From Orychophragmus violaceus (lineage: Eukaryota; Streptophyta; Magnoliopsida; Brassicales; Brassicaceae), in the NCBI GenBank assembly GCA_030180135.1, contig CM058238.1, forward strand, positions 89,288,619-89,352,618: a stretch of 64,000 nt of DNA, read 5' to 3'. Under the pieces are notes generated by a model. That model was not told the origin of the DNA and did not search any database. It saw only the letters and a program-made list of their open reading frames with translations. Below, piece after piece: positions 34,740 to 46,870 of the stretch. Made by a program: the position numbers and the translations under genes. Position 1 is the first letter of the stretch. Each line of letters opens with the position of its first letter.

Positions 34740-35510
34740 CTAATGGACCCGATTTAGTTTAGTCTAATAAGCTGGTTTACCCAAAAAACGACTAAACTGA
34801 ATCAAAAACCCTAGCTTAAGTGAAACCGCTGCTGAAAGAAACCGCATTGTGAACAAACCGAACACCAATCGCCTGAAAACCACACTACCACCGGGACGAA
34901 GGAAGACAAAGCAACTGTCCGAACCACCGAAAACAAGGAAAACCAGAAGAAAGAAGAAGAGAGCTGAAGCTGAAGCAACATAGCATGAACTACCATGCCT
35001 AGGAGAGAGAAAACAGAGAGGCATACAAACTGTCACTATTGTCGGTTCACCACCAGACAACGATGCTTAAACAAGCGGAAAGAAACATCCAAACTCATCC
35101 AAACCATCGCCGATCTACTATCCCCACCACGAAACCCCATACATGAAACTATGTCGTCCTCAAAGCGAGCAAAAGGAGGAGAAGGAGTAGCCCAATGCAA
35201 CATGCAACCAAAAACAACGCGAGCAACCACTCGACCACCCTTCCCAACACAACCACTAACCGGCGCTGGAAGAAAACGACCCCCCACCCACCCAGATAGC
35301 CTGAGACGAAAAACCACCGAAAAGCGACGTTGGAGAGACGCCACCACCAGATCTGGTCTCCACAGATCTAGGGTCGTAGAGGCGACATCACCAAAGACCC
35401 ACCGCCAAATAACCGAAGAGAAGAGCTACACCACCAAATAATTCTAGAGAGTAGCCCAAACCGCGACGAAGCACCAATTTGAGAAGAAAAAATAAGGGAA
35501 AAGCCCTCCT
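34740..35510 (-). mobile_element. Antisense Sadhu-like fragment
   Basis: A GC-rich block in AT-rich surroundings. On the minus strand, 35370-35330 reads TCTGTGGAGACCAGATCTGG then GCGTCTCTCCAACG, close to the retroposon at 24640-24690. Long chance frames occur on both strands and resemble no protein family. No A tail or TSD was found, so ends are approximate and this may be an old truncated copy. Confidence 0.5.
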
Positions 35511-35839
35511 CGGTTCTGCCCCGCATTCGATGCGTGTGCCACGTGAATTAGATTTATATATTTAAAATTTGGATAACAAATTAACACCATTAAAAGAATA
35601 TTAACATTCACACATATCATAATTTTTATATTATTAAACCATACACTAAGATCCAACTTTTTGACCCAATAAAAGTCCATGTAATTAGGGTTTCTCACCA
35701 AATTTAAAATTATAGATATGTGAGTATAAACCTTTGTATAAGAAAATTTGGGAGTTATTTCAAAACAACTCTTTTCTTATTTTAAAATCTTTTTTGTTTC
35801 ATTATGAATCAAAATTTTTTTTTGATTTTGATTGGTGAC
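35511..35839. other. AT-rich spacer before the gypsy pile
   Basis: About 330 bp with no gene or repeat recognised. It ends GTGAC at 35835-35839, which would be the left TSD of Gypsy-2. Confidence 0.45.
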
Positions 35840-36019
35840 TGATATATCATGGTTTTTCTAGGTTTTCAACCATGATATAGTTGTATATATTGAGTCTTTA
35901 ACCTGGTTTTTCGAGTCTATTGAGTCTTCTACAGGTAGGCTTGCGTTTGGAGCAAAGAGTGGGATTATATGACGTTTCTGGCGATTTGTGCAACGAGCTG
36001 AAGTTGGAGTCTCGGCCAC

Positions 36020-37234
36020 TGATATATCATGGTTTTTACCCATTTTAGACCATGATATAGATGTGTTTTTAGTGTCTTTTGTCTTTGTTTAGAGTCTTTT
36101 ACAGGTTTAATCAAGTTTGGAGCTAATTGGAGATATTTGGAGCATTTTGGGACTTTTGGGACGTTTTGGCCGAGAGATTAACTCACTGTCCGATTTATTT
36201 ATCATGCATCGACCGACACACCTTGTGAATCGGTCGACACACTAGCGAGATGGGCCGTACGCGTCGGTTTAATAAAGTTATGAAGATTTGCAAAGAAGCC
36301 CAAGATAGTTCCAGTATTTACACAGAAGCCCCATCCGAGATTATACCTATATATACTAGTTTTTGGTGTTTATTTTACCTACGCTTTATATTACGCTTTG
36401 ATACTAAGAGCTAAGAGATTTTTAGAGCTTTTGGGGCTGATCTATTTCCTGTATTCACTTATTTTGGAGAAGATTTCGAACCCCTTTATCTATTTAATTT
36501 CTTATATGCAATCTATTATTTCTTTGATTATGTTTTCATTAATCATGTCTGAGTAGATCCATAGTTGAGTTTAGGGTTTCTCACATAGGATTTCATGACT
36601 TGCTAGACTTGTTCAATTTCAGTTAAGGATTCAAACTATATCTGTTCTTCAATTTAATTGTGCTTAAAGCTAGTTCTAACCTGATCAATTAGAATCTAGA
36701 TCTTAGGTTGCTAAATACGTCACAGAAGTGGGGCTTAGGAATCTGAACTAATTAAATTGGGCAATTAAACTTTGCGCAAACGGAAGTTTGGTTTAGGATA
36801 ATTGTGAACATATCAAACTTGGGATTAATGCTAGTCTAATCTGTTAGTTCTCGCAAACGAAAGTTTGGTTTGCTGCACTTAGGCTTAGAGAATTATCGCA
36901 AAGGAATTTGGTTAATTCTATATCTGTGTTTTGAGTTCTAGAACTGTGCTTAATTAGATCCTTGCTGAATGAACTGTCTGCTTGTCTGATTTCCTGAGAA
37001 TACCCTAGGCTTGACGCTTTTAGTTTATTGCTTCACAACCGTTAATCTCTGCTACTGTTTACTTTCTTGCTTCGCAATTTATTTACTTCACCATCTGCTT
37101 ATTTCTAGTATTAATCTCTACGTTTCTGTTTCTATTGAGACCAAGTGTCCCTGTGGATTCGATAGCCCTATATACTACTTTGACATTGCTGTTCACTTGC
37201 AGTTTAGAATAGGGTAAAACTTAGAAGCCTATCA
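36020..37234 (+). repeat. Gypsy-1 5' LTR
   Basis: 1,215 bp, starting TGATATATCATGG and ending CCTATCA. A palindrome pair lies at 36206-36240, about 190 bp in. A 68-residue frame at 37011-37217 is present in both LTRs and has no family resemblance. Confidence 0.92.
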
Positions 37235-37400
37235 AGTTTTTGGCGCCGTTGCCGGGGACTCTTAGAGTCTTCGATAGGACCGAACTTAGGGTTTTTACTA
37301 GAAATTTTTCTTTTTGTTTTTGTTCTTTTTCGTTTTTTTTTTTTTGATTTTGCTAACTTTTTCTCGGATTTCTCTCTGTCGCAGGTACGAAATTCGCCTT

Positions 37401-37487
37401 GCGTCGATCGTTGCATCCCTTGCGTCGATCGTCACTAGGCGATTCTGAGATTGAATCGATCGTTGCACTGATAGCATCGATCGTTGC
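37401..37487 (+). repeat. Palindrome array in the Gypsy-1 leader
   Basis: Two pairs of TCGATCG cores, each pair spaced 21 bp, just upstream of the gag start codon at 37508. Confidence 0.85.
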
Positions 37488-37625
37488 TGGACGATTACAG
37501 ACAGTTTATGCCAACGCAGAAAACTCGAAGTAATCCGAACTCGAGCTTGCTTAATCTCGGACTAGAGGAACTTGGACGTCTAGAGAGGACTAACAGAAGA
37601 GAAAGAAGAGAGAGAATGGTACGAG

Positions 37626-38256
37626 TGTTGGAAGTTTTGGTTGATCCTGATTCAATTCTCATATTGATATCAACCTAAACATGCATTAGATCTAGGTGTT
37701 CTTATTTAGAATCATATAATGATCTCACCTTTTACCTGTTAGTTGCAGCGGAAAGAAGAACAGGTCAATGATCAGGGAGATACACCGAGAGATGGATCCT
37801 CCAAAGGCTCACACACGCAATCACAGGAACTGGCTGCTAGACCGAGCTGAGATGGGGCGCAGAGAGAGAGAGAGAGGCGCGGCTGGGATTCTTAGGGTTG
37901 GGGAGAAGAGACTTGGCTTTTAGACATTAAAAGCCTTCTCTTTCCCTTTTGGGCTTTTGGGCCCAATCTGATTAAATCCCATTTAATCAGACCCATTATT
38001 CATTCTCTCTTAGTACGACAAATGCCTAGCACTTTTGTCGTACTTCTGCTATGCCGTTCCAACATTATTTCCTGCTAGCTTAAGCGTGTGACCCATATGG
38101 GATCATACAATAAAGGCAATAAGTCCAAGACTTACAGATCATGAGCGGACTCTAGCAAGCCATCATGACCCCCAGTATTGTATGACTTATGTCTGATCAC
38201 TGACATACTCTTACGTTATAGAGACAGTACAGAGATTGCTGGACACAATTCCAACA
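37626..38256 (-). repeat. Copia-C 3' LTR
   Basis: 631 bp, identical by eye to the other LTR, including a 16-bp AG run. Confidence 0.94.
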
Positions 38257-39111
38257 ATCTCCCACTTGAACTGGAATCTCTGTATTCATAATCCCTTTCG
38301 TCTCAATATCTCGATTAGTCATAAGGCAAGATTAGTGTCATCCTTATAAAGCCTAATCTTGTTCATCGGACTCTGATTTGATACTGACAATCCAAACGAC
38401 TCGGGAAAGTCCGTTTGAGCATGGCCATGCGTTTTCCAGTATTCAAATCTCCGATTGGCCTAGAGATATTCACTCCATTTATATTGGAGGGACAAATCCC
38501 ATCTTGTTCCATCACTGTAAACTACTCATTTCATGATGTACCCAAACAAGGTCCTTATAGCTATCGCGGAACGATAGCGTTAGACAATGATCAAAGTGCA
38601 TCAGTCCATATGCAGTCACATGCATGCGAACTCAGGTCTAAGGACTATACTCTATAGTCGTAGTAAGAATCTCTTATGACACAGATATAAATATCCTGAA
38701 GAGTTCTTATAAGCGGGTCTTGTCCGGTCGTATGTTCCCAACATACACCTATGTACTGACTTTGATGCCGAGCATCTATGACACACTGAGACTTTGTCAT
38801 AAGTCACGTACCAATCCAGTCTTACACGGTTGTTGGTGTTCCAATTTCAACAACCTTCGACTAGGGACAGGATGATATAAAACATTTATCAAATATAGGA
38901 TCTCATGATCAAGCTAAATGACTTCGATGACTCAAGATCAAATCATTTACTTCGATGACCTATAAAATGGTTCATATCATTTTGGAACGATTATTTCATC
39001 ACAGTTAAAATAATCTTGAAATAATAATTTCATTAAAACATAAAATAATGTTTTACAAGAACACATCAAATAACTAAAATAAAGCTCACAAAACTCCCAC
39101 TCAAATTTAGA

Positions 39112-42100
39112 TTACATTTCAATGTTTCTAATGCCTACAGCTTCAGTCAGTAACTCGAGCTTAGGCCTTGGGAGTGGCTTTGTCAACGGATCAGCGACAT
39201 TATCATCTGTCGGAACTCGGCTGATCTTGACTTCCTTTCTATTTACGATGTCACGTATCAAGTGAAATCTTCTTTGAACATGCTTGGATTTCTGGTGTGA
39301 TCTTGGTTCCTTTGCCTGAGCTATAGCACCATTGTTGTCACAAAACAGTGCTAGAGGCTCAGCCGCATCTGGTATCACACCTAGTTCCATAATGAACTTT
39401 CGTATCCAAACAGCTTCCTTCGCTGCTTCTGAGGCGGCGATATATTCAGCTTCTGTAGTGGAATCGGCAACGGTGTCTTGCTTGGAGCTTCTCCAACTTA
39501 CTGCACCGCCATTCAGACAAAAGATATAACCGGACTGTGACCGGAAATCATCAGTGTCTGTCTGGAAACTTGCGTCCGTGAATCCACTGACTTTAAGCAC
39601 ATCACTTCCACCGTACACCAAGAACTTATCCTTAGTATGTCTTAGATACTTCAAGATATTCTTTACGGCAATCCAATGGTTTTCACCTGGATTTGACTGG
39701 TATCTACTCGTCATGCTCAATGCATAAGCAACATCAGGACGAGTACAGATCATGGCATACATAACAGATCCTATTGCAGATGCATAGGGAATGTTCTTCA
39801 TGCGCTCAAGCTCAGCAGCCGACGTAGGGCTCTGCTTCTTGCTCAGCGTTGTGCCATGTACCATTGGCGTGAAGCCCTTCTTGGAATCTTTCATGCTGAA
39901 TCTTTGTAGGACTTTGTCAATGTATGAGTCTTGACACAAGCCTATCAGCCTCTTAGGTCTATCCCGATAGATCCTAATTCCAAGAACGTATGCGGCTTCA
40001 CCCATGTCTTTCATGGAAAAACAACTTCCAAGCCAGTCTTTTACAGACTTCAGCATTGGAACGTCGTTTCCGAGAAGCAGTATGTCATCAACATACAGAA
40101 TAAGAAAAACGATTTTGCTCCCACTAGTTTTCTTATACACGCATTGTTCTTCTTCGTTTCTGATGAAGTCAAATTGCTTGATCGCTTCATCAAAACGAAG
40201 ATTCCAGCTCCTCGATGCTTGCTTCAATCCATAAATGGATTTATGAAGCTTGCATACTTTCCCAGCATTCTTTGGATCTATGTAACCGTCAGGTTGCGTC
40301 ATATACACATCCTCTTCCAGAATACCATTCAGGAATGCGGTTTTCACGTCCATCTGCCAAATTTCATAATCATGAAAAGCTGCAGTTGCTAGTAGAATCC
40401 GAATAGATTTCATCATAGCCACCGGTGAATAGGTTTCATCGTAGTCCACACCGTGAACTTGTCTGAAACCTTTTGCCACCAACCTGGCTTTATAAATCTG
40501 GACATTTCCATCCACGTCAATCTTCTTCTTGAAGATCCATTTGCACTCGATGGCTTTTACACCAGCAGGCAAATCAACCAACGAAAAGACTTGATTGACT
40601 GACATGGAGTCCATTTCGGAATCAGTGGCCTGGCGCCACTTAGAGGAATCTGGGCCCATCATAGCTTGATTGAAGTTCGATGGTTCATCACCATCAATGA
40701 TCAAAAGATCATGACAGTCAGTCACGAGGAATCCCTGATATCTCTCGGGTTCGTGACGGATCCTCCCGGATCTTCGAACTTCAGGTACTACAGGTTCAGG
40801 CTCTACAATTTCTTGTAGGTCCTCCTGCTGCTCTTCCTCATTAGGTTGAGCAGTATCCTGTTCATCTTGAATTTCTTCAAGCAGTACCTTACTCCCACTG
40901 TCTTTCTTAGAGAGAAACTCTCTCTCAAGAAAGTTACAATCCCGGGCAACAAAGATCTTGTTCTCGGAACGTAGATAGAAGTAATAAGCCTTGGTTTCCC
41001 GTGGATAACCAATGAAGTAGCATTTATCAGATTTTGGTGTAAGCTTATCTGAGATTAATTTCTTTACATAGGCTTCACAACCCCAAATTCTTAGATAAGA
41101 CAGCACTGGAGCCACTCCAGTCCATAATTCATATGGTGTCTTTGCTACTGCTTTTGATGGCGCTCTATTTAGAGTGAACACTGCTGTTAGCAGAGCATAT
41201 CCCCAAAGGGATATTGGAAGGTCTGTGTGACTCATCATAGATCGAACCATATCCAATAAGGTCCGATTTCTCCTCTCAGACACACCATTCCATTGAGGTG
41301 TTCCAGGAGGAGTGAGTTGGGATACGATCCCACACTCTCTCAGATGATCACTGAATTCTTGGCTTAAGTATTCTCCTCCTCGGTCGGACCGAAGAGCCTT
41401 AATGCTTTTGCCAAGTTGGTTCTGTACTTCATTTTGGAATTCTCTGAACTTCTCAAAAGATTCAGACTTATGTTTCATCAAATAAACATATCCATACCTA
41501 CTGAAATCATCAGTGAAGGTAATGAAGTACTGATAGTTTCCTCTTGCATTAGTGGACATTGGGCCACACACATCAGTGTGTATCAGGCCCAATAAGTCAC
41601 TGGCCCTCTCGTTAGGTTTATTAAAGGGGGCCCGTGTCATTTTGCCCATCATGCAGGATTCGCATTTCTCACATGACTCAAAGTCAAATGAGCCAAGAAG
41701 TCCATTCGAATGGAGCCTCTTGATGCGTTTCTCGCTGATGTGCCCTAAACGACAATGCCATAGAAACGTTCGGTTTTCCTCATTAGGTTTAAACCGTTTT
41801 GTATTAATGTTATAAATTGGCGCGGATTGATCGAGTATGTAAAGCCCATTCGTAAGAGGGGCAGAACCATAGAACAAATTGTTGCGATTGAAGGAACATA
41901 ATTTATTCTTAACTGAAAAATCATAACCTTCCAAATCCAACAAAGAAATTGAAATAATATTTCTGCTTATAGCAGGTACAAAATAACAATTATTAAGTTC
42001 TAAAATCAATCCCGAAGGTAAAGACAACAAGTAAGTTCCTACAGCTAGTGCTGAAACTTTCGCTCCATTCCCAACTCGTAGTTCCACTTGTCCTTGCTTC

Positions 42101-43089
42101 AGCCTTCTACTGTTGCTGAGTGCCTGCATATTAGTACAAATATGAGCCCCACAACCAGTATCCATGACCCATGAGGTATTATCAGAAGTAGTTGTATTAA
42201 CTTCTATAACAAAAATACCTGATGAAGAAGTCTCGAAAGTCTTCTTCTTTAATTCCTTTAGACCTTCCTGGAATTTCTTGCAATCTCTTCTCCAATGCCC
42301 CAGTTCTTTGCAGAACCTGCACATGTCAGTTGGCCCAGCCTTGGACTTGGGCTTGGGCTTTGGCGTGTCCTTGTCCTCGACTTGGATACCCTTGGCCTTT
42401 CCCTTATCCTTAGCAGAAGACTTCTTAAACCCCTTGCCCTTTTGTACCATAAGTACATTGGGGTCCTTGGTGGTTTTCTTCAAGTTGGGCTCTGCAGTCT
42501 TGAGCATTCCGTGAAGCTCAGGCAGTGTCTTACTCAAGCCATGCATGTTAAAGTTCAGAATGAACTGATCATAGCTTGCAGGTAAAGACTGCAGAATGAT
42601 GTCGCAGGCAAGTTCTTGGCTGATTGGGCAGTCGAGTTTGTGAAGATGATCGAGATAACCCATCATCTTCAACACATGAGGACTCACTGCCGCATTCGCA
42701 GCCAACTTACAGTCCAAGAGGTTCTTAACTGTCTGGAACCTCTCGGTCCTAGCCTGCTCCTGAAAAAGCGATTTCAGGCTTGCCATGATCTCGATTGGAG
42801 ACAATACACTTTCGAACTGCTTTTGCAGCTCTGGAGTCATTGTCACCAACATCAGGCAATAAACATCATTCTCATCTGACGAATGCTTTTCCCAAGCATT
42901 GTGCAGAGTCCTGGCAGCATTGGCAAGAGGCCTCTCGGGGAGGGGATCTCGAAGGACATAATCCTTCTTCTCCTGCTTGAGGACCAGCCTCAAGTTCCTT
43001 GACCATGTCAGGAAGTTCGTTCCAGTCAGCTTCTCCTTCTCGAGAACAGACCGGATCGAGAATGTGTTTTGAGTGCTTGTAGTAGTCAT
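39112..43089 (-). CDS. Copia-C Gag-Pol polyprotein (intact)
   Basis: 1,325 residues without a stop. Order: gag N-terminus (SIRSVLEKEKLTGTNFLTWS), CCHC knuckle C257-C270 (CRFCKELGHWRRDC), protease VMDTGCGAHI with D310 (DTG instead of the DSG seen in Copia-A), pre-integrase LWHCRLGH with CEKCESC, integrase catalytic D506, D569 and E605 (35 residues between D569 and E605), reverse transcriptase with YVDD at 999-1002, and RNase H (GFTDASFQTDTDDFRSQSGY, TTEAEYIAAS). All expected catalytic residues are present. The start at 43089 follows the 1.6-kb leader; it matches the gag starts of Copia-B and Copia-D. Confidence 0.95.
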   Translation of the reverse strand: MTTTSTQNTFSIRSVLEKEKLTGTNFLTWSRNLRLVLKQEKKDYVLRDPLPERPLANAARTLHNAWEKHSSDENDVYCLMLVTMTPELQKQFESVLSPIEIMASLKSLFQEQARTERFQTVKNLLDCKLAANAAVSPHVLKMMGYLDHLHKLDCPISQELACDIILQSLPASYDQFILNFNMHGLSKTLPELHGMLKTAEPNLKKTTKDPNVLMVQKGKGFKKSSAKDKGKAKGIQVEDKDTPKPKPKSKAGPTDMCRFCKELGHWRRDCKKFQEGLKELKKKTFETSSSGIFVIEVNTTTSDNTSWVMDTGCGAHICTNMQALSNSRRLKQGQVELRVGNGAKVSALAVGTYLLSLPSGLILELNNCYFVPAISRNIISISLLDLEGYDFSVKNKLCSFNRNNLFYGSAPLTNGLYILDQSAPIYNINTKRFKPNEENRTFLWHCRLGHISEKRIKRLHSNGLLGSFDFESCEKCESCMMGKMTRAPFNKPNERASDLLGLIHTDVCGPMSTNARGNYQYFITFTDDFSRYGYVYLMKHKSESFEKFREFQNEVQNQLGKSIKALRSDRGGEYLSQEFSDHLRECGIVSQLTPPGTPQWNGVSERRNRTLLDMVRSMMSHTDLPISLWGYALLTAVFTLNRAPSKAVAKTPYELWTGVAPVLSYLRIWGCEAYVKKLISDKLTPKSDKCYFIGYPRETKAYYFYLRSENKIFVARDCNFLEREFLSKKDSGSKVLLEEIQDEQDTAQPNEEEQQEDLQEIVEPEPVVPEVRRSGRIRHEPERYQGFLVTDCHDLLIIDGDEPSNFNQAMMGPDSSKWRQATDSEMDSMSVNQVFSLVDLPAGVKAIECKWIFKKKIDVDGNVQIYKARLVAKGFRQVHGVDYDETYSPVAMMKSIRILLATAAFHDYEIWQMDVKTAFLNGILEEDVYMTQPDGYIDPKNAGKVCKLHKSIYGLKQASRSWNLRFDEAIKQFDFIRNEEEQCVYKKTSGSKIVFLILYVDDILLLGNDVPMLKSVKDWLGSCFSMKDMGEAAYVLGIRIYRDRPKRLIGLCQDSYIDKVLQRFSMKDSKKGFTPMVHGTTLSKKQSPTSAAELERMKNIPYASAIGSVMYAMICTRPDVAYALSMTSRYQSNPGENHWIAVKNILKYLRHTKDKFLVYGGSDVLKVSGFTDASFQTDTDDFRSQSGYIFCLNGGAVSWRSSKQDTVADSTTEAEYIAASEAAKEAVWIRKFIMELGVIPDAAEPLALFCDNNGAIAQAKEPRSHQKSKHVQRRFHLIRDIVNRKEVKISRVPTDDNVADPLTKPLPRPKLELLTEAVGIRNIEM

Positions 43090-44739
43090 ATCTGAAATAT
43101 ATAAATAAAAAGGTTATTAGTTATATGTTCAAAATGATTAATCTCGTATTAAAGTATAATATGATTAATCATGCATTATATTCAATAACATAAGTTACCC
43201 TCAATAGAATATAATGATTCCAAGATCCACATATAACTAAGATCAAAGTGGGCCACTGGCCGTCACCCAACCTTAGCTTATATCGGTAAGCCCTATTTCG
43301 GCTAATTATATCCGTGATATAACTCTTGGTTGTGAATCTGGGCCCGAGGCCCAATCCACTCTGATGTCTCAAGGCCCGGGACTCCCGATGGCCTAGTCAA
43401 GAAAACCGGACTATACAGTCATGTAATCATTAATGTCTGGGACTCCCAATGACATTTATGAATCACAAACCGTCTTACCCACGCAAAAGCAGACATCCTC
43501 ACACTGTAAGGCCATGAATGCAATTGAATGGGCTTTGACAGCTGACATAGCCTGGACAAGACATCCAACGCTTGATATTATTTGAGGTTCGTAGGTTTAT
43601 TAAAATCATTCCCAAAATAGAAGATTACTATTTCGGGAAACTTTCTATTTATGGAAACCTACTATTTTTAGAAACTTTCTAAAATTGGAAACTTTCTAAA
43701 ACCGGAAACTTTCTAACTTTAGAAACTTCTTTAAAATCCAAAACCCGCAAATTCAGAAAATTCTATTTTAAGAAACTTTCTAATTATAAAATTTCGGAAA
43801 CTTTAATTTAAAACCGACTTTATAATTTTATAAAATAGATTTTAAATTGATCTGAAGAAAGACTCAATTAACTGGCCCAATTGTTTTAACTTCTTGGCCC
43901 GAGGCCCAAGAATTGGTCCATGTCCAAGACATGACCCAATTGTCCAATTAATTGACATAACCGGTCTGGTTCATTAAAACTGGTCTAACCAAGTTTTAAT
44001 TACTACGATGACCACAATTGTCAACCGGTTATTTACTAAACCGGAATTTCTCAATTTATTTGGTCCAACCAAATCAAATTAGAAATTCCTGGTTTAGGCA
44101 CTAAATCCAATATTTCTTTCGACATTGGATTTCTTATCCCGGTTTAACCAGATTTAATAAAATTATTAAAATCTGTTTATTAAACCAGAACGTTGATTTT
44201 AATTAAGTTTTGAACCGAACCCTGAACCGAACCGATTTGGTCACGAACCGAACCGAGTTGGTCGTGACCTAGCTTCCTTTCCAAGAAAGCATCGGCCAGC
44301 CGCTCAGCCGCGAACCAACCGATCCGAGATCGAGGCGGTATGCAGCCGGGACGGGCCATCGGGACGGTGCAGCCGGGACGGACGCTCCACGATCGCCGAG
44401 CAATCGGGACGCAACGCACAGCCGGACGCGATCGGGACGACGCGATCAACTCGACGCGATGATCGACTGCGATCGGTCGACCGATCCGATCCGATCCATC
44501 CGTCCGATCCGCGTCCGACCGGTCCAATCCGACCAACCGGCCATGCCGATTCAATCCGATCGCAACTCTGAGTCATATAGCTCATGTTTTGCGATTTTTC
44601 TTGTGTGTTTAGAGTTCAATTCTGATTCTTAATCGTTTTATCTTATCAGTAATTGATTCAAAAACAATTCTAAACAGATTAAACAACCTAAACATGAATC
44701 TAAAACAAGAAACCTAAGAACCAATGGCTCTGATACCAC
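43090..44739 (-). other. Copia-C leader
   Basis: About 1.6 kb with no gene. It contains a run of GAAACTTTCTAAAA-like tandem units (43620-43760) and a CG-rich block at 44220-44570 built of CGATC/CGACC words, including CGGTCGACCGAT near 44483, but without the regular 21-bp pairing seen in the other elements. Confidence 0.7.
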
Positions 44740-45370
44740 TGTTGGAAGTTTTGGTTGATCCTGATTCAATTCTCATATTGATATCAACCTAAACATGCAT
44801 TAGATCTAGGTGTTCTTATTTAGAATCATATAATGATCTCACCTTTTACCTGTTAGTTGCAGCGGAAAGAAGAACAGGTCAATGATCAGGGAGATACACC
44901 GAGAGATGGATCCTCCAAAGGCTCACACACGCAATCACAGGAACTGGCTGCTAGACCGAGCTGAGATGGGGCGCAGAGAGAGAGAGAGAGGCGCGGCTGG
45001 GATTCTTAGGGTTGGGGAGAAGAGACTTGGCTTTTAGACATTAAAAGCCTTCTCTTTCCCTTTTGGGCTTTTGGGCCCAATCTGATTAAATCCCATTTAA
45101 TCAGACCCATTATTCATTCTCTCTTAGTACGACAAATGCCTAGCACTTTTGTCGTACTTCTGCTATGCCGTTCCAACATTATTTCCTGCTAGCTTAAGCG
45201 TGTGACCCATATGGGATCATACAATAAAGGCAATAAGTCCAAGACTTACAGATCATGAGCGGACTCTAGCAAGCCATCATGACCCCCAGTATTGTATGAC
45301 TTATGTCTGATCACTGACATACTCTTACGTTATAGAGACAGTACAGAGATTGCTGGACACAATTCCAACA
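44740..45370 (-). repeat. Copia-C 5' LTR
   Basis: 631 bp. The primer-binding site for initiator tRNA-Met lies just inside it, separated by one base. Confidence 0.94.
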
Positions 45371-46870
45371 ACGAGAACGTTTGATCTTGATACCAGATGC
45401 TGAAGGTACCCTGAGGGACCAAGATGACAACCCATACAATGCTGCTGGGCATCGGGTTGATGCTGAAGGGAATGTCATCCCTGATCCTCCTAAGCAACAG
45501 CAACAGGAGCTGAACCGAAACCAGGGTCAAGGACAGGCCCAAGGTAGAGAGATGGTGGTTCATGAGAGGACACTAGCTGATTACAACAGACCTGACGAGT
45601 TTCATGCAAACCGAGCAGCTCTAGTGCTTCCTGCTTTTGAGAGGAATGATTTTGAGGTAAAGACCATCTACTACCAGCTGATGAGACAGATTGGTTTTCA
45701 TGGTCTTCAAGCAGAGCAGCCTATGGATCACATTGACAAGTTTGAGGACATAGTCACTGGCATGAAGTATGAAGGAGTATGCCCGGACTATCTGTTCCTT
45801 AAGCTATTTCCACACAGTCTTGCTGGAGACGCTAGTGCATGGCTGAGACAACTGGCACCTGGTCAGTATACAACTTGGGCAGCCTTAAAGAGTGAGTTCC
45901 TGCGTCACTTTTATGATGATGCGCGCTCGGATCAGTCCAGACAGGACATACTCACCTTTTCCCAAGGAGCTGTGGAGCCCTTGAAGACTGCCTGGATGAG
46001 ATTTAAGCAGTACCAGCGTGACTGTCCACACCATGGATTCACAGAAGTACAGCTGATTGGTATTTTCTTCAGAGGCATAGATCTCCCTTATCAGACTGCG
46101 CTGGATAATTCCAGTAATGCTAATTTCAACACCAGAACTCCTACACAAGCTAAGCAGTTGATTGAGAACCTGATTGGCAGCAACAGTTGCAAGACAAAGG
46201 ATGAAAGGAGGAAGAAATCTGGTGGAACTGTAGAGAATTCTGATATTGCTAATATAAGATCCAGATTGGACACAGTCTACAATCTCCTGACTAGTAAGAA
46301 AGCTGTCCACTTTGCCCAAGATGTAGAGGTGATTCAGGCTGAGGAGGAAACTCAGGAAGAAGATGTGAATTTCATAGGAGGTTCTTGTTTCCAAGGTAAT
46401 AGATTTGGTAATCAACAGGGGAATAGATTCTCCAATGGTGGACAGACTGGTGGTTTTCAGAAGACCTATGGACAAGGTACTCAGAGAACCTATGGATCTA
46501 CATCCTATCAGACTCCTCATGCACCTACAGCCCATGAGAGAAAAATGGAGGCTATGATGGAACAACTGATTGAGAGTCAGACCAAGATTTCTGTGGACTG
46601 CAACAAGAAGTTGGACGCTGTCTATGAAGACCTCAATGGGAAATTTGAGTCTCTGAGCACTCACATGAAGCAGTTGGATACTCAGGTGAACCAGATGTCC
46701 AGCTCACTGAAGGGAAAAGGAGTGGCAGATACTCATGTTAAGGCCTGGTCTGTGTGCATTAATGATGGATCTCACCTAGGTGAAAGATTTGAGCTAAGTA
46801 CAGCTGAGTTGGTGACAGAACAGGAATTTTCGGATATTTGTGAAAAACTCTCGGGTGAAATCTTCTGCAG

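Larger units (their letters stand above)
37626..45370 (-). mobile_element. Copia-C: intact, very young Copia element
   Basis: LTRs of 631 bp at 37626-38256 and 44740-45370 show no difference by eye. The TSD is ACGAG (37621-37625 and 45371-45375), LTR ends are TGTTGG and CCAACA, and the primer site is at 44727-44738. One unbroken 1,325-codon gag-pol frame (39112-43089) lies between. It is a candidate active autonomous element and a possible helper for Copia-B. Its LTRs lack the palindrome pairs. Confidence 0.95.

Noticed and set aside
34764..35441. A 148-codon plus-strand frame and 98-103-codon minus-strand frames
   Set aside because: Same reason: opposite-strand frames in a GC-rich antisense retroposon fragment, with no domain or codon signature.
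37011..37217. A 68-codon frame repeated identically at 50258-50464
   Set aside because: The repetition is due to the two LTRs of Gypsy-1; there is no other sign of coding.
44180..44585. Arg/Asp-rich frames in the Copia-C leader
   Set aside because: They come from a CG-rich run of CGATC/CGACC words and change identity with frame; no protein family is recognised. The run lacks regular pairing and was not counted with the palindrome pairs.
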